DNA of 29,726 bases, from NCBI GenBank assembly GCA_030425945.1, contig JAUHZL010000003.1:1-29726 (forward strand), written 5' to 3'. A program made the translations under genes and the position numbers. Position 1 is the stretch's first letter, and the number at the start of each line of letters is the position of its first letter. Positions 15,444-23,729 of the stretch are shown piece after piece. The DNA comes from Alphaproteobacteria bacterium (lineage in GTDB: Bacteria > Pseudomonadota > Alphaproteobacteria > Rhodobacterales > Rhodobacteraceae). The notes beneath the pieces were generated by a model. That model had not been told where the DNA came from. It did no database searches and worked only from the letters and a program-made list of their open reading frames with translations.

Positions 15444-15478
15444 CCCACCGGGACAATACAGCGTCCCGGTGGGCTTTT
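15444..15478 (+). terminator. Rho-independent terminator or attenuator before copCD
   Basis: CCCACCGGGAC (15444-15454) and GTCCCGGTGGG (15463-15473) make a perfect 11-bp stem with an 8-base loop, followed by CTTTT. This has all the marks of an intrinsic terminator, yet lies inside a same-strand gene series, only 15 bases before the chosen copCD start. It either ends the mbnP-mbnH-ycnI transcript, with copCD needing its own promoter, or attenuates transcription into copCD. Confidence 0.75.
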
Positions 15479-15492
15479 CCCGGATATCCTTG

Positions 15493-17058
15493 ATGCGCCT
15501 TCTCCTGATCCTGTTGTGCCTCGCGCTCCTGCCGCTGCAGGCGCTGGCCCATGCGCAGTTGCGCGGCTCGGACCCCGCCGAAGGGGTTGTGGTGACGGAG
15601 GCGCCCGCCGCGATCGTGCTAGAGTTCAACGAAGCCGTGGCGCCGCTGGTCCTGCGGCTGATCGCACCGGACGGTGCCGCGACCGATCTCGACGGTACAG
15701 CCGAAAACACAACGGTGACGGTCGCGCTGCCCGCCGCGGTAGCCGACGGCACGCATCTGCTGTCCTGGCGCGTCGTATCGGACGATGGCCATCCGGTCGG
15801 CGGCACGCTCACCTTCCATGTCGGTGCCCCCTCCGCCACGCCGCCGACGCCAGCGGAGCTTGCCGCGGGGGCCGCGCGCTTTGGCGCCGCCCTGCGCGCC
15901 GTGCTGACCGTGGCGCTGGTGCTCGCGGTCGGCGCTGCCGTCTTTGTCGCCTTCGTGGCCCCTGCAAAGGGGGGACCGGCACTCGCCCGCATCGCCGTGT
16001 TCGCGGCTGGCGCGACCATCCCGGTTGGCGGTCTCCTGATCGGGGTTCAGGGTCTCGACATGCTGTCGCTCGCGCCCTGCGCGCTCCTCACGATGCAGCC
16101 GTGGCAAGCGGGGCTTTCAGCACCGATTACCTTGACTGTCGTCCTTGTCGCCGGGGCGGCGGTCCTGGCCGCGCTTTCCCTGCGCAGCGGCGGCACGTCC
16201 GTGCGAAAAGTTCTCGCGCTCGGCGCATTGGGGTTTGCGTCGCTGTCCTTCGCGGTCTCCGGCCATGCCGCTGGCGCGCCGCCGCGTGTCGTGGCGCTCC
16301 CCGCCGTCACCCTCCACGCCGCCGCGTTGATCTTCTGGATGGGCTCGCTCGTGCCATTGCTCCTCGCCCTGCGTGGCCCGGAGCCTGACACCGTCCTGCG
16401 GCGTTTCTCGTCGATCGCCGTTCCGACGGTCGCGGTTCTGACCCTTAGCGGGATGATCCTGACATGGCTGCAGGCGGGCAGTCCGGCCGCGCTGCTTGGC
16501 TCGTCCTATGGCATCGTGCTCGGGGTGAAGCTGGCCCTCGTCACTGTGCTCCTGGCCCTTGCCGCGCGGAACCGGCTTATCCTGACGCCCGCGCTGGCCG
16601 CAGGCCAAGTGACTGCCACACCGCGCCTGAAACGCGCCATCCGCGCCGAGATCGTGCTCGGCCTCGCCATCCTCGTCCTTGCCTCGGCCTTCCGCCTCAC
16701 GCCGCCGCCGCGCGCCCTGATCGAACCGGCCGAGCCTCTCTACGCCCATATCCATACCGCCGCCGCCATGGCCGATATCCGCCTGACCCCAGGGCGCGCT
16801 GGCCCTGTCGAGGTCATGCTCGGTTTCCAGACCGGCGATTTCGCCGAGCTAGTCCCGCAAGAGGTCGAGGTCGTCTTCGCCCAGCCCGCCGCCGGGATCG
16901 AGCCGATCCGCTTGACCGCCCTGCAAGGCGGCGACGGGCTCTGGCATGCCGGCCCCGTGACCCTGCCGCGCCCGGGCGACTGGGACGTGACTCTGCGCCT
17001 CCTGATCACCGATTTCGAGCGCGTGACGCTGACCGACACCCTGACCCTTCCAGACTGA
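15493..17058 (+). CDS. CopC-CopD fusion, copper-binding and copper-transport protein
   Basis: This 521-residue protein joins a periplasmic CopC domain (after the signal peptide LLPLQALA; mature His1 in HAQLRGSDPAEG, and the DDGHPVGG motif that supplies Cu(II) ligands) to a CopD-type membrane domain with about eight hydrophobic helices. The CopD part carries a LHAAALIFWMGSLVPLL helix with histidine. A soluble tail of about 110 residues (HIHTAAAMADIRL onward) resembles the YtkA-like ending seen in such fusions. It should bind Cu(II) outside and move copper across the inner membrane. The ATG at 15493 begins the signal peptide but has no good ribosome site; a frame from 15361 runs through both spacer hairpins and is less likely. 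Confidence 0.88.
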   Translation: MRLLLILLCLALLPLQALAHAQLRGSDPAEGVVVTEAPAAIVLEFNEAVAPLVLRLIAPDGAATDLDGTAENTTVTVALPAAVADGTHLLSWRVVSDDGHPVGGTLTFHVGAPSATPPTPAELAAGAARFGAALRAVLTVALVLAVGAAVFVAFVAPAKGGPALARIAVFAAGATIPVGGLLIGVQGLDMLSLAPCALLTMQPWQAGLSAPITLTVVLVAGAAVLAALSLRSGGTSVRKVLALGALGFASLSFAVSGHAAGAPPRVVALPAVTLHAAALIFWMGSLVPLLLALRGPEPDTVLRRFSSIAVPTVAVLTLSGMILTWLQAGSPAALLGSSYGIVLGVKLALVTVLLALAARNRLILTPALAAGQVTATPRLKRAIRAEIVLGLAILVLASAFRLTPPPRALIEPAEPLYAHIHTAAAMADIRLTPGRAGPVEVMLGFQTGDFAELVPQEVEVVFAQPAAGIEPIRLTALQGGDGLWHAGPVTLPRPGDWDVTLRLLITDFERVTLTDTLTLPD

Positions 17059-17070
17059 CCGGAGACCCCG

Positions 17071-17901
17071 ATGAAACATCTTGCCCTCGCCCTTGCTCTC
17101 CTGGCGCTCCCCGCGTCCGCCCACGAGGTCACCACCGACAGCCTCGTGATCGACCACCCCTACGCGCTGGAAACGGTGGCCACCGCCATGTCCGGCGCAG
17201 GCTACATGACCATCACCAACACCGGCAGCGCGCCCGACCGCCTGCTGGAAGTGCGCGCCGATTTCCCCCGTGTGACGCTGCACGGCACGCAAGCAGACGC
17301 GCAGGGCGTGACCCGGATGATCCCGGTCGAGGGCATCGAGATTGCACCGGGCGAGACGGTGACGCTCGCCCCTGGCGGGATGCATGTGATGTTCATGGGG
17401 CTCGACGGCGACCCATTCGAGGAGGGCGAGCGCATCCCTGCCACGCTCGTCTTCGAACGCGCGGGCGAGATCGAGGTGGAATTCTGGGTCGAACCGCGCG
17501 AGGGCGGCATGACGGGGCATGAGGGGCACGATCACGGCAGTCTCGAGCCTGCCGTCGATCCAGTGCAATCGGCCGCGGTCGAAGCCGCCCTGCGCGATGT
17601 TCTGGGTGCCGACACGGATCTTGGACCCGTTGCCATCGCTGGAAATGCCTCGGTGTTGTCATGGCGGGTCGCGGGCGTGGCTGGCCGGGCCTTTCTGCGC
17701 GAAGAGGCAGGCGAATGGTCCGTGATCCTCCTTTCGGGGGAAAGCCTGCGCTTTGCTGCGACGTTTCGGTCGCTTGGTCTGCCGCCACGCCGGGCGATTG
17801 ACCTCGAACAAGCCGTCGCGGCAACCGAGGCGATCCTGACCGCGGAAGAAGGCGCCCGGTATGACGGTTTCACCGGAACGCTTTTTCTCGGAGACGGCTG
17901 A
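17071..17901 (+). CDS. PCuAC copper chaperone fused to a copper-uptake-associated domain
   Basis: This 276-residue exported protein has a signal peptide ending PASA-H. The first domain is PCuAC (Cu(I) chaperone for cytochrome oxidase): His71, Met83, His105 and Met107 match the H-(x)11-M-(x)21-H-x-M ligand pattern. A short HEGHDHG linker near residue 150 leads to a second domain (about 160-276; VDPVQSAAVEAALRDVLGAD...SVILLSGESLRFA), resembling the separate small proteins called copper uptake system-associated. The protein lies 12 bases after copCD, so it may take copper from CopC/YcnI and deliver it to cytochrome oxidase assembly. The role of the second domain is unknown. Confidence 0.85.
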   Translation: MKHLALALALLALPASAHEVTTDSLVIDHPYALETVATAMSGAGYMTITNTGSAPDRLLEVRADFPRVTLHGTQADAQGVTRMIPVEGIEIAPGETVTLAPGGMHVMFMGLDGDPFEEGERIPATLVFERAGEIEVEFWVEPREGGMTGHEGHDHGSLEPAVDPVQSAAVEAALRDVLGADTDLGPVAIAGNASVLSWRVAGVAGRAFLREEAGEWSVILLSGESLRFAATFRSLGLPPRRAIDLEQAVAATEAILTAEEGARYDGFTGTLFLGDG

Positions 17902-18054
17902 TGCCCGTCATTTCAAGCGGAGTCCGTCTGCACCATCCAGAAACACGAGGTGTCGCGCCCGGCCAACGCCGCATGAATGACCTCGAACTCGCATTGCCCA
18001 GCAACGGTAACCCTCACCGCCTTCGGGCGGCAATCAACCTCTGGAGCTGATACC
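17902..18054 (+). other. Spacer before the chelate importer, with a UUCG hairpin
   Basis: The 150 bases before the ABC importer contain CCGCC-TTCG-GGCGG (about 18018-18031), a compact hairpin with a stable UUCG tetraloop, about 25 bases before the start codon. No U-run follows. A 49-codon frame starts at an ATG overlapping the previous stop (TGATG, 17901) and ends just before the next gene, but has no recognisable protein pattern. No metal-regulator box was recognised here. Confidence 0.4.
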
Positions 18055-19140
18055 ATGAAGACCATTCTACACACGGCTGCCCTGCTCGCCGCCCTCACAG
18101 CCGCCCCGGCCCAGGCCCGGGAAATCACCGACGCCCTTGGCCGGACCGTCGATATCCCCGACACTGTCGATCGGGTGATCTGTTCGGGCCCCGGCTGCCT
18201 GCGTCTGCTCACCTATCTCGGCGCCACGGAGATGGTGGTCGGCGTCGACGAGATCGAGACCCGACCCAGTGCCGACGCGCCCCGCGCCTATGCGATCGCC
18301 CATCCCGAATTCCGCGACCTGCCACTCATCGGGCAGCATCGCGGGCGCGACAATCCCGAGCTGATCCTCGCGCTCGATCCGGCACCGCAGGTCATCATCA
18401 AGACCCTGTCCTCGATCGGTGTCGGGCATGACGATCTGTCGAACCAGACCGGCCTGCCGGTCGTCGCCGTGGATGTCGGCGACCTTGCCGGCGAGAGCGC
18501 CGCCTTCGACAGCGCGCTGCGCATCATGGGTGAGGTCGTCGGCCGCGAAGCCCGCGCCGAGGAGGTCATTGCCTTCATCGACAGCGAGATCGCCGAGTTG
18601 AGCGACCGGGCCGCGCGCTCGACCATCGAGGCACCGGGCGTGTTCCTCGGCGGCGTCGCCTTCCAGGGCGCGCAGGGGTTCAACAGCACCGAGCCGTTCT
18701 ATCCGCCCTTTGACATGCTGGGCCTGACCAACCTCGCCAGCGACGGCGCACCGGGGAATGGCCGCCACAGCGTCGTGGCGCGCGAACAGATCGTGGCCTG
18801 GGATCCGGAGATCCTGTTTCTCGATCTCGGGACGGTGCGCGGGCAGGATGTCGGCGGGCTTTACGAATTGCGCACGGATGCCGCCTATCAGGGGCTGAGC
18901 GCGGTGACGCAGGGCAATCTGTGGGGCGTGCTGCCCAATACGCTCTATCACATCGAGGTCGGCTCGATCCTCGCCAATGCCTGGTTCATCGGCACCGTCA
19001 CCCGGCCCGACACGTTCGGCGATGTCGATCCGGTCGCAAGAGCGAACGAGATCGAGACCTTCCTTGTCGGCGCGCCGGTCTTCGATGCGTTCAATGCCGC
19101 CTATGACGGGCTGGTATTTCAGCGCGTGTCGGTCGAATGA
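18055..19140 (+). CDS. FecB/BtuF-type substrate-binding protein of a metal-chelate importer
   Basis: This 361-residue exported protein has a signal peptide ending AQA-R. It has the class III layout (COG0614): REITDALGRTVDIP start, a first lobe with RVICSGPGCLRLLTYLGATEMVVGVD, and a second lobe with EILFLDLGTVRG and WGVLPNTLYHIEVGSILANAWFIG. Cys43 and Cys48 of the CSGPGC motif are unusual for siderophore binders but typical of a subgroup often seen beside a methyltransferase. The ligand is unknown: ferric siderophore, corrinoid or a copper chelate are all possible. GGAG precedes the ATG; the longer frame from 17977 is rejected. The stop overlaps the permease start as ATGA. Confidence 0.88.
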   Translation: MKTILHTAALLAALTAAPAQAREITDALGRTVDIPDTVDRVICSGPGCLRLLTYLGATEMVVGVDEIETRPSADAPRAYAIAHPEFRDLPLIGQHRGRDNPELILALDPAPQVIIKTLSSIGVGHDDLSNQTGLPVVAVDVGDLAGESAAFDSALRIMGEVVGREARAEEVIAFIDSEIAELSDRAARSTIEAPGVFLGGVAFQGAQGFNSTEPFYPPFDMLGLTNLASDGAPGNGRHSVVAREQIVAWDPEILFLDLGTVRGQDVGGLYELRTDAAYQGLSAVTQGNLWGVLPNTLYHIEVGSILANAWFIGTVTRPDTFGDVDPVARANEIETFLVGAPVFDAFNAAYDGLVFQRVSVE

Positions 19141-20204
19141 CGGACGCCACCGCACATATAGGCGCGGGATACCGCGCCTATACCACCCGCAAGCTGGTGA
19201 TCGTTGCGTTGATCGGGTTGGCGCTGGTCCCGGCGCTGATCGCCGCCTTGTCGCTGGGTCCCGCCGCAATTCCGGCAAATGAGGTCGCGCGCACGCTGAT
19301 CGGGCTCGAGGTGCCGCGCCGGTCCGAGCTCATCGTCTGGAACATCCGGCTTCCGCAGGCGCTGGCGGCCATCGTCGCCGGGGCCGGGCTGGCGGTGGCG
19401 GGAGCGGCAATGCAGTCGATCCTGCGCAATCCGCTGGGCTCGCCCTTCACGCTGGGCATATCGCAGGCGGCGGCCTTTGGCGCGGCCTTCGCGGTGATGA
19501 TCCTGGACACGGGCACACCGCAGGGCGCGAATGCTGCATCGGTGGCGATCCAGGACCCGACCACCACGACCGCCTCGGCGTTTGCCTTTGCCCTGCTTGC
19601 GGCAGCGATCATCACGCTGGTCGCCCGTCTGCGCGGGTCCGCGCCCGAGGTGATGGTGCTGACCGGCGTGGCGCTTGGCGCGCTGTTCTCGGCCGGCACG
19701 GCCTTCCTGCAATTCTTCGCCGACGATATCCAGCTTGCCGCCATCGTGTTCTGGACCTTTGGCGACACCGCGCGGGTGGACTGGTCCGAGCTGGGCATCC
19801 TGTCGGCGCTCACCGGCGTGGCCTGTCTCTATTTCCTGACGCAAAGCTGGAATTACAACGCCATTGACGCCGGTGACGAAACCGCGCGCGGGCTGGGTGT
19901 GCGGGTCGACGGGCTGCGCATCTTCGGCATGGTCATGGCCTCGCTGCTGACCGCCGTTTCCATCGCCTTTCTGGGGATCATCGGCTTTGTCGGGCTGGTG
20001 GTGCCGCATATGATCCGCCGGGTGATCGGCGCCGATCACCGGTTCCTGATCCCGGCATCGATCTTTGGCGGCGGGCTCCTGTTGTTGCTGGCCGATACCG
20101 CGGCAAGACTGATCCTGTCGCCGCATGTGCTGCCGGTTTCGGTGCTGACGGCCTTCATGGGGGCACCGGTCTTCGTGTTTCTCATCCTCAGGGGGCGGCG
20201 CTGA
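19137..20204 (+). CDS. FecCD-family ABC transporter permease
   Basis: This 355-residue inner-membrane permease of the FecCD/BtuC family has about nine to ten hydrophobic helices. Family blocks are clear: WNIRLPQALAAIVAGAGLAVAG, MQSILRNPLGSPFTLGISQAAAFGAAF, and the coupling region FLGIIGFVGLVVPHMIRRVIGADHR. It would form a homodimeric channel for the chelate delivered by the upstream binding protein. It overlaps both neighbours (ATGA upstream; TGATG with the ATPase gene). Its N-terminus carries a short hydrophilic extension of about 20 residues before the first helix. Confidence 0.93.
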   Translation: MTDATAHIGAGYRAYTTRKLVIVALIGLALVPALIAALSLGPAAIPANEVARTLIGLEVPRRSELIVWNIRLPQALAAIVAGAGLAVAGAAMQSILRNPLGSPFTLGISQAAAFGAAFAVMILDTGTPQGANAASVAIQDPTTTTASAFAFALLAAAIITLVARLRGSAPEVMVLTGVALGALFSAGTAFLQFFADDIQLAAIVFWTFGDTARVDWSELGILSALTGVACLYFLTQSWNYNAIDAGDETARGLGVRVDGLRIFGMVMASLLTAVSIAFLGIIGFVGLVVPHMIRRVIGADHRFLIPASIFGGGLLLLLADTAARLILSPHVLPVSVLTAFMGAPVFVFLILRGRR

Positions 20205-20983
20205 TGCTACATGTTTCCGAGATCGGTTTCGTCTACCGCAACCGGACGGTGCTTGAGCGCATCGGTTTCGAGCTGCGGCCGGGACGCATCCTCGTCATCC
20301 TCGGCCCCAATGGGGTGGGCAAGACTACGCTGATCCGGTGCCTGAACGCGATTCACAAGCCCTCTGCAGGTGCGGTGCTGCTCGAGGGCGAAGACCTGCT
20401 GCGGCTCTCGCCACCCCGCATGGCAAAGCGGGTGGGTTATGTCGCGCAACGCACGGAAACGGCGCGGCTGACGGTCTATGACGCGGTGCTGATGGGTCGC
20501 AAGCCGCATATGGGGCTGCGGGTCGCCCAGGCCGACTGCGACAAGACCGGAGCCGCCATCGCCCAGCTGGGGCTGGAACCGCTGGCGCTGCGCCATATCG
20601 ACGAGCTTTCCGGCGGCGAGCTGCAGAAGGTCGCCATCGCGCGCGCGCTGGTGCAGGAACCGCGCCTGCTCTTGCTAGACGAACCGACCAGCGCGCTGGA
20701 CCTGCGCAATCAGTTCGAGATCCTGACACTGCTGCGCGACGCGGTGCGCGAACGCGGCATGGCCACGGTGATGACGATGCACGATCTGAACACCGCACTG
20801 CGCTTTGCCGACGAGGTGCTGCTGATCAAGGGCGGGAACATCCTCGCCCATGTGCCGGCAGACGGGATAACCCCGGATCTGATCGAGGCCACCTATGGCC
20901 TGCCGGTCGCCATTCACCATCTCGACGGCGTGCCCGTCGTGGTTCCCCAATTCCGAAAGGACGCATCCCATGCCGCAGAATGA
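20204..20983 (+). CDS. ABC transporter ATP-binding protein of the chelate importer (FepC/BtuD type)
   Basis: This 259-residue ATPase has Walker A LGPNGVGKTT (residues 33-42), signature LSGGELQKV, Walker B LLLLDEPTSALDLR and H-loop MTMHDLN. It pairs with the FecCD permease directly upstream (one-base overlap). The family serves iron-siderophore, haem and vitamin B12 importers and does not by itself tell the ligand. The last 14 bases overlap the methyltransferase gene, so all four genes are translated as a unit. Confidence 0.94.
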   Translation: MLHVSEIGFVYRNRTVLERIGFELRPGRILVILGPNGVGKTTLIRCLNAIHKPSAGAVLLEGEDLLRLSPPRMAKRVGYVAQRTETARLTVYDAVLMGRKPHMGLRVAQADCDKTGAAIAQLGLEPLALRHIDELSGGELQKVAIARALVQEPRLLLLDEPTSALDLRNQFEILTLLRDAVRERGMATVMTMHDLNTALRFADEVLLIKGGNILAHVPADGITPDLIEATYGLPVAIHHLDGVPVVVPQFRKDASHAAE

Positions 20984-21731
20984 TGCCGCCGCTCTTTGGA
21001 GCGAACGCGCGCCCCGCTTTCCCAGCGGGCGAGACCCGGGCCACCGCGCCCGGATGCTGGCGCGTCTCACCCATGTCCCGCAAGCGGCTCTGCCCCGGAC
21101 CGGGATGCGCTGCCTCGATGTTGGTGCGGGCACCGGTGTCTTTGCGCTCTATGCGGCCGATGAGGGCGCGGATGTCACCGCCACCGATGTTTCCGAGGGG
21201 ATGCTGGCCCGTCTCTCGGCCAACGATCCCGAACGACGCGTGACGGCGGTCCGCGCCGATTGGAAAGACATCGACCCCGAAGCACACGGCTGGACCGGCG
21301 GTTTTGATCTGGTCCTGGCGCAGATGATGCCCGGTGTCCGAACGCCCGAGGATTTTCTCCGCATGGAGGCCTGTTCCCGTGGCTGGTGCGTCTATATCGG
21401 TTGGGGCCGCAAACGCCATGACCCCTGGCTCGACGCGGTGTTCGCCGCGCATGACGCCTCGCTCCCTCTGCCGCCGGGGACGCCGAACGCGCTGGAGCAA
21501 CTCGTTGCCATTGGGCGCATGGTTACGCCGGTCTGGATCAAAGAGACTTGGCATCCGCAACGCCCAATAGATGCCGCAGTTCCCGATGCGATATCTCATC
21601 TGCGGATGCACGGGATCGCGCCGGATTACGACCGCATTATGGCCATGGCACGTACACACGCACGCGGTGGCATCATACTGGAAGGCGCTACGAATGAGAT
21701 CGGTGTGCTGGCTTGGCACACAGGCCCCTAA
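20970..21731 (+). CDS. Class I SAM-dependent methyltransferase coupled to the importer
   Basis: This 253-residue cytoplasmic protein has the SAM-binding motif I CLDVGAGTGVFALYA (about 49-63), an acidic strand-2 end TATDVSEGML, and FDLVLAQMM as motif IV. The middle carries CSRGWCVYIGWGRKRHDPWLD, a segment seen in methyltransferases placed in FecBCD-type operons; their substrate is unknown to me. It starts inside the ATPase gene with a 14-base overlap. Modifying the imported ligand, or a metal-releasing step, is the attractive idea, but only context supports it. The longer frame from 20895 is rejected because it reads the ATPase gene in another frame. Confidence 0.85.
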   Translation: MPQNDAAALWSERAPRFPSGRDPGHRARMLARLTHVPQAALPRTGMRCLDVGAGTGVFALYAADEGADVTATDVSEGMLARLSANDPERRVTAVRADWKDIDPEAHGWTGGFDLVLAQMMPGVRTPEDFLRMEACSRGWCVYIGWGRKRHDPWLDAVFAAHDASLPLPPGTPNALEQLVAIGRMVTPVWIKETWHPQRPIDAAVPDAISHLRMHGIAPDYDRIMAMARTHARGGIILEGATNEIGVLAWHTGP

Positions 21732-22131
21732 GGTCGAATTCATCTTGCCGGGCTCCACCACGGCGTTCAAAAAATGCTGATATGTCAATGTGATGGGGCG
21801 TGCTTACATTTTGGCACCCCGCTCAAGGAAGCAAAAAATGCCAGGGCCAGCTGATGGCTGCCACCGAGCCGGGGCAGGGGGCATGTCAGGGTCTTTGCGC
21901 TTCTGTTGATCCACTCGATTGCGATGCCGCAGGCTGTTGAGCGGCGCCCCAATACCCTCCCGATCAGCCGCAAAAACGTCACGCAACGTTTCTCTTAAGC
22001 CCGCAATGGCTGCCTCTGACACGGGAGAGAGTTGGGTGCCAGGTTGGCTCCCTCCGCCACCATTGCATCTTGATCATTCTGTCGGGGTCGCGTGCGGCGG
22101 CCCTTTGCTTGTCCGGCAAAGCCCCTCGTTG
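21732..22131. other. 400-base spacer of lower GC without a convincing gene
   Basis: The base composition drops compared with both neighbours, and short A-runs appear (CAAAAAATG twice). A 72-codon frame on the minus strand (21804-22022, opening SEAAIAGLRETLRDVF) looks protein-like at its start but degenerates and lacks a ribosome site. It may be a remnant of a transferred or deleted gene. No terminal inverted repeats of an insertion sequence were recognised. Confidence 0.4.
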
Positions 22132-23337
22132 TCACTCGCCCCGTACCCTATCCCCCTGTCCCCCGCCCCGCGCGGTACGCAAGATGAGGCTAAGGTCCGG
22201 GAGAATCCCACGTAGCGCGATGTAGTCTGCGTCCCGCCGGGCAAGCCGAACCGGATCGCTCATGTCGATGCCTTCAACCTGTGCAAGACCGCTGATGCCG
22301 GGCAAGACGTCCAGAACGTTGCGTCGTCTTCGTTCCTCGACAAGGTCTGTCTGCACGGGCAAGCAGGGGCGGGGACCGATAAGGGCCATTTCTCCGCGCA
22401 ATATGTTCCAGACCTGTGGGAGCTCATCAATCTTGGTTCTCCGCAGGATTGCTCCAACCCTGGTGACCGATGACGCAGTAACCTCATGCGTCCCGGCCTG
22501 CACGGTGCCCAGTTGCATCGTGCGGAACTTGAAACAGGTAAAGATGCGACCGTGTCGGCCCACCCGTGGCTGCCTGAAGACGCCAGGTCCGGGCGACTCC
22601 CACTTCACTGCCAGCCAGGCGGCCAGAAGAACCCACCAGAGTGCGAAGAGGACGGACAGCGCGAAGGCGTAGTCCACCAGTCGCATCATGGCTGAATAAA
22701 CCGCATTCCCCTGTTGTCCGTCTGACAGGATACGTCGGCCGTCCTCGCCCGGCGGCGCACCCGCCAGCACGTACGCGGCCAGCCTTTCTGTGCTGACGGT
22801 TGGCCGCAGTGCGGACAACACGCGAAAGGCAATCCCGCGAAAGCCTCGCGGGATGAGGTTCAGCGGCGCCAGCCGCCCGGTGAAGCGCTTTCCCTGCACC
22901 GCAGGCAGATAGAGCACTTCCACGCCTATGCCCGCCGCTGCAGCCCTCAGGGCTGTCTCGCCGCGTCGCTTGCTCTCGGCATAGGCAGAGTGATTGCCCG
23001 CATCCAGCGCATGAACGGATGAGACGTAAACAAAACGCGGAATCCCTGCCGTGGAAGCCTGTGAAATTACGGCCAGCGCATGATCCCGGTTTACGGCGTC
23101 GAACTCCTCCTGGGTCCCAGCCTTGTCATTATTCATTGCAGCCAGATGGAGAACAAAACTGCACCCCTGACCCCTCTTGCCGAGTTCCTCGGGAAGGCAT
23201 GCGTCGTGCTTCTGAAACAGGCTGCCGAGCAATCTCGGGTCACGACCGATCAACAGCAGGTCCACCCCACCTTTTTCGAGAAGTGGAACAAGGCTTTGAC
23301 CGACGTTTCCGGAGGCCCCAGTTACTGCAATCCGCAT
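22132..23337 (-). CDS. Hybrid NAD-dependent sugar epimerase / undecaprenyl-phosphate sugar transferase
   Basis: This 401-residue fusion has an N-terminal Rossmann epimerase/dehydratase domain (GASGNVGQ near residue 8; YAESKRRGE giving the YxxxK catalytic pair) and a C-terminal bacterial sugar transferase domain (WcaJ/PglC type). The second domain shows one membrane segment (FALSVLFALWWVLLAAWLAV), then GRIFTCFKFRTMQ, RTKIDELPQVWNILRGEMALIGPRP and GISGLAQVEG. It would modify a nucleotide sugar and load the first sugar phosphate onto the lipid carrier for a surface polysaccharide. I chose the ATG at 23337, which starts the Rossmann motif; one seven codons upstream is possible. No other polysaccharide gene is nearby, and the flanks are gene-poor, suggesting an isolated insertion. 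Confidence 0.88.
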   Translation of the reverse strand: MRIAVTGASGNVGQSLVPLLEKGGVDLLLIGRDPRLLGSLFQKHDACLPEELGKRGQGCSFVLHLAAMNNDKAGTQEEFDAVNRDHALAVISQASTAGIPRFVYVSSVHALDAGNHSAYAESKRRGETALRAAAAGIGVEVLYLPAVQGKRFTGRLAPLNLIPRGFRGIAFRVLSALRPTVSTERLAAYVLAGAPPGEDGRRILSDGQQGNAVYSAMMRLVDYAFALSVLFALWWVLLAAWLAVKWESPGPGVFRQPRVGRHGRIFTCFKFRTMQLGTVQAGTHEVTASSVTRVGAILRRTKIDELPQVWNILRGEMALIGPRPCLPVQTDLVEERRRRNVLDVLPGISGLAQVEGIDMSDPVRLARRDADYIALRGILPDLSLILRTARGGGQGDRVRGE

Positions 23338-23729
23338 TCGACAGCCGCCTTTCCGCATCTGGCCAACCTTGCAGCTCGGCTCTCGTACCCTCTGCCGTCA
23401 TTCTTCCGAGTTTTCCGCAGCATACATGAATCCGCATTGCAACTGTTGCAGGCCATCTGCCCGCCAAGCCATCTCAGCGCATACAGCCGCACAAAGTAAA
23501 TTTCCATGATTGCGGTGGTGACCAGCGAATGGAACCTGATCCAGTCTCGTCCGCAATCCGGTTGGTTCTTACGCAGGTTGGCGGTGGGGGCGCAATCGTC
23601 CGACGTGCGGCGCTCTGCTGTTGGGTGCTGGAGGGGTCAGTAATACCGGACCCGCTGGGCCTCCCGCCTTTCATCTTCGGCGCGAGCCCCGTCTCAGCGC
23701 GGCGCACTCGTCACCCCAACGCCGCCCCC
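23338..23729. other. 390-base spacer without a convincing gene
   Basis: The stretch between the hybrid transferase start and the end of the small OB-fold gene holds only short frames with no ribosome site or recognisable pattern. The promoter of the transferase should lie in its first 150 bases, which are less GC-rich than the rest. No clear terminator for the OB-fold gene was seen. Confidence 0.4.

Noticed and set aside
18018..18031. UUCG hairpin as a riboswitch or terminator
   Set aside because: Only a 5-bp stem, no U-run, and no conserved riboswitch core such as a cobalamin box recognised nearby.
17901..18050. A 49-codon frame between the PCuAC gene and the importer, starting at a TGATG overlap
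   Set aside because: The start context is attractive, but the peptide has no recognisable pattern and the hairpin falls inside it; noted only as part of the spacer.
21785..22022. Possible transposase remnant on the minus strand
   Set aside because: No DDE or helix-turn-helix motif and no terminal inverted repeats could be identified; kept only as low-GC spacer.
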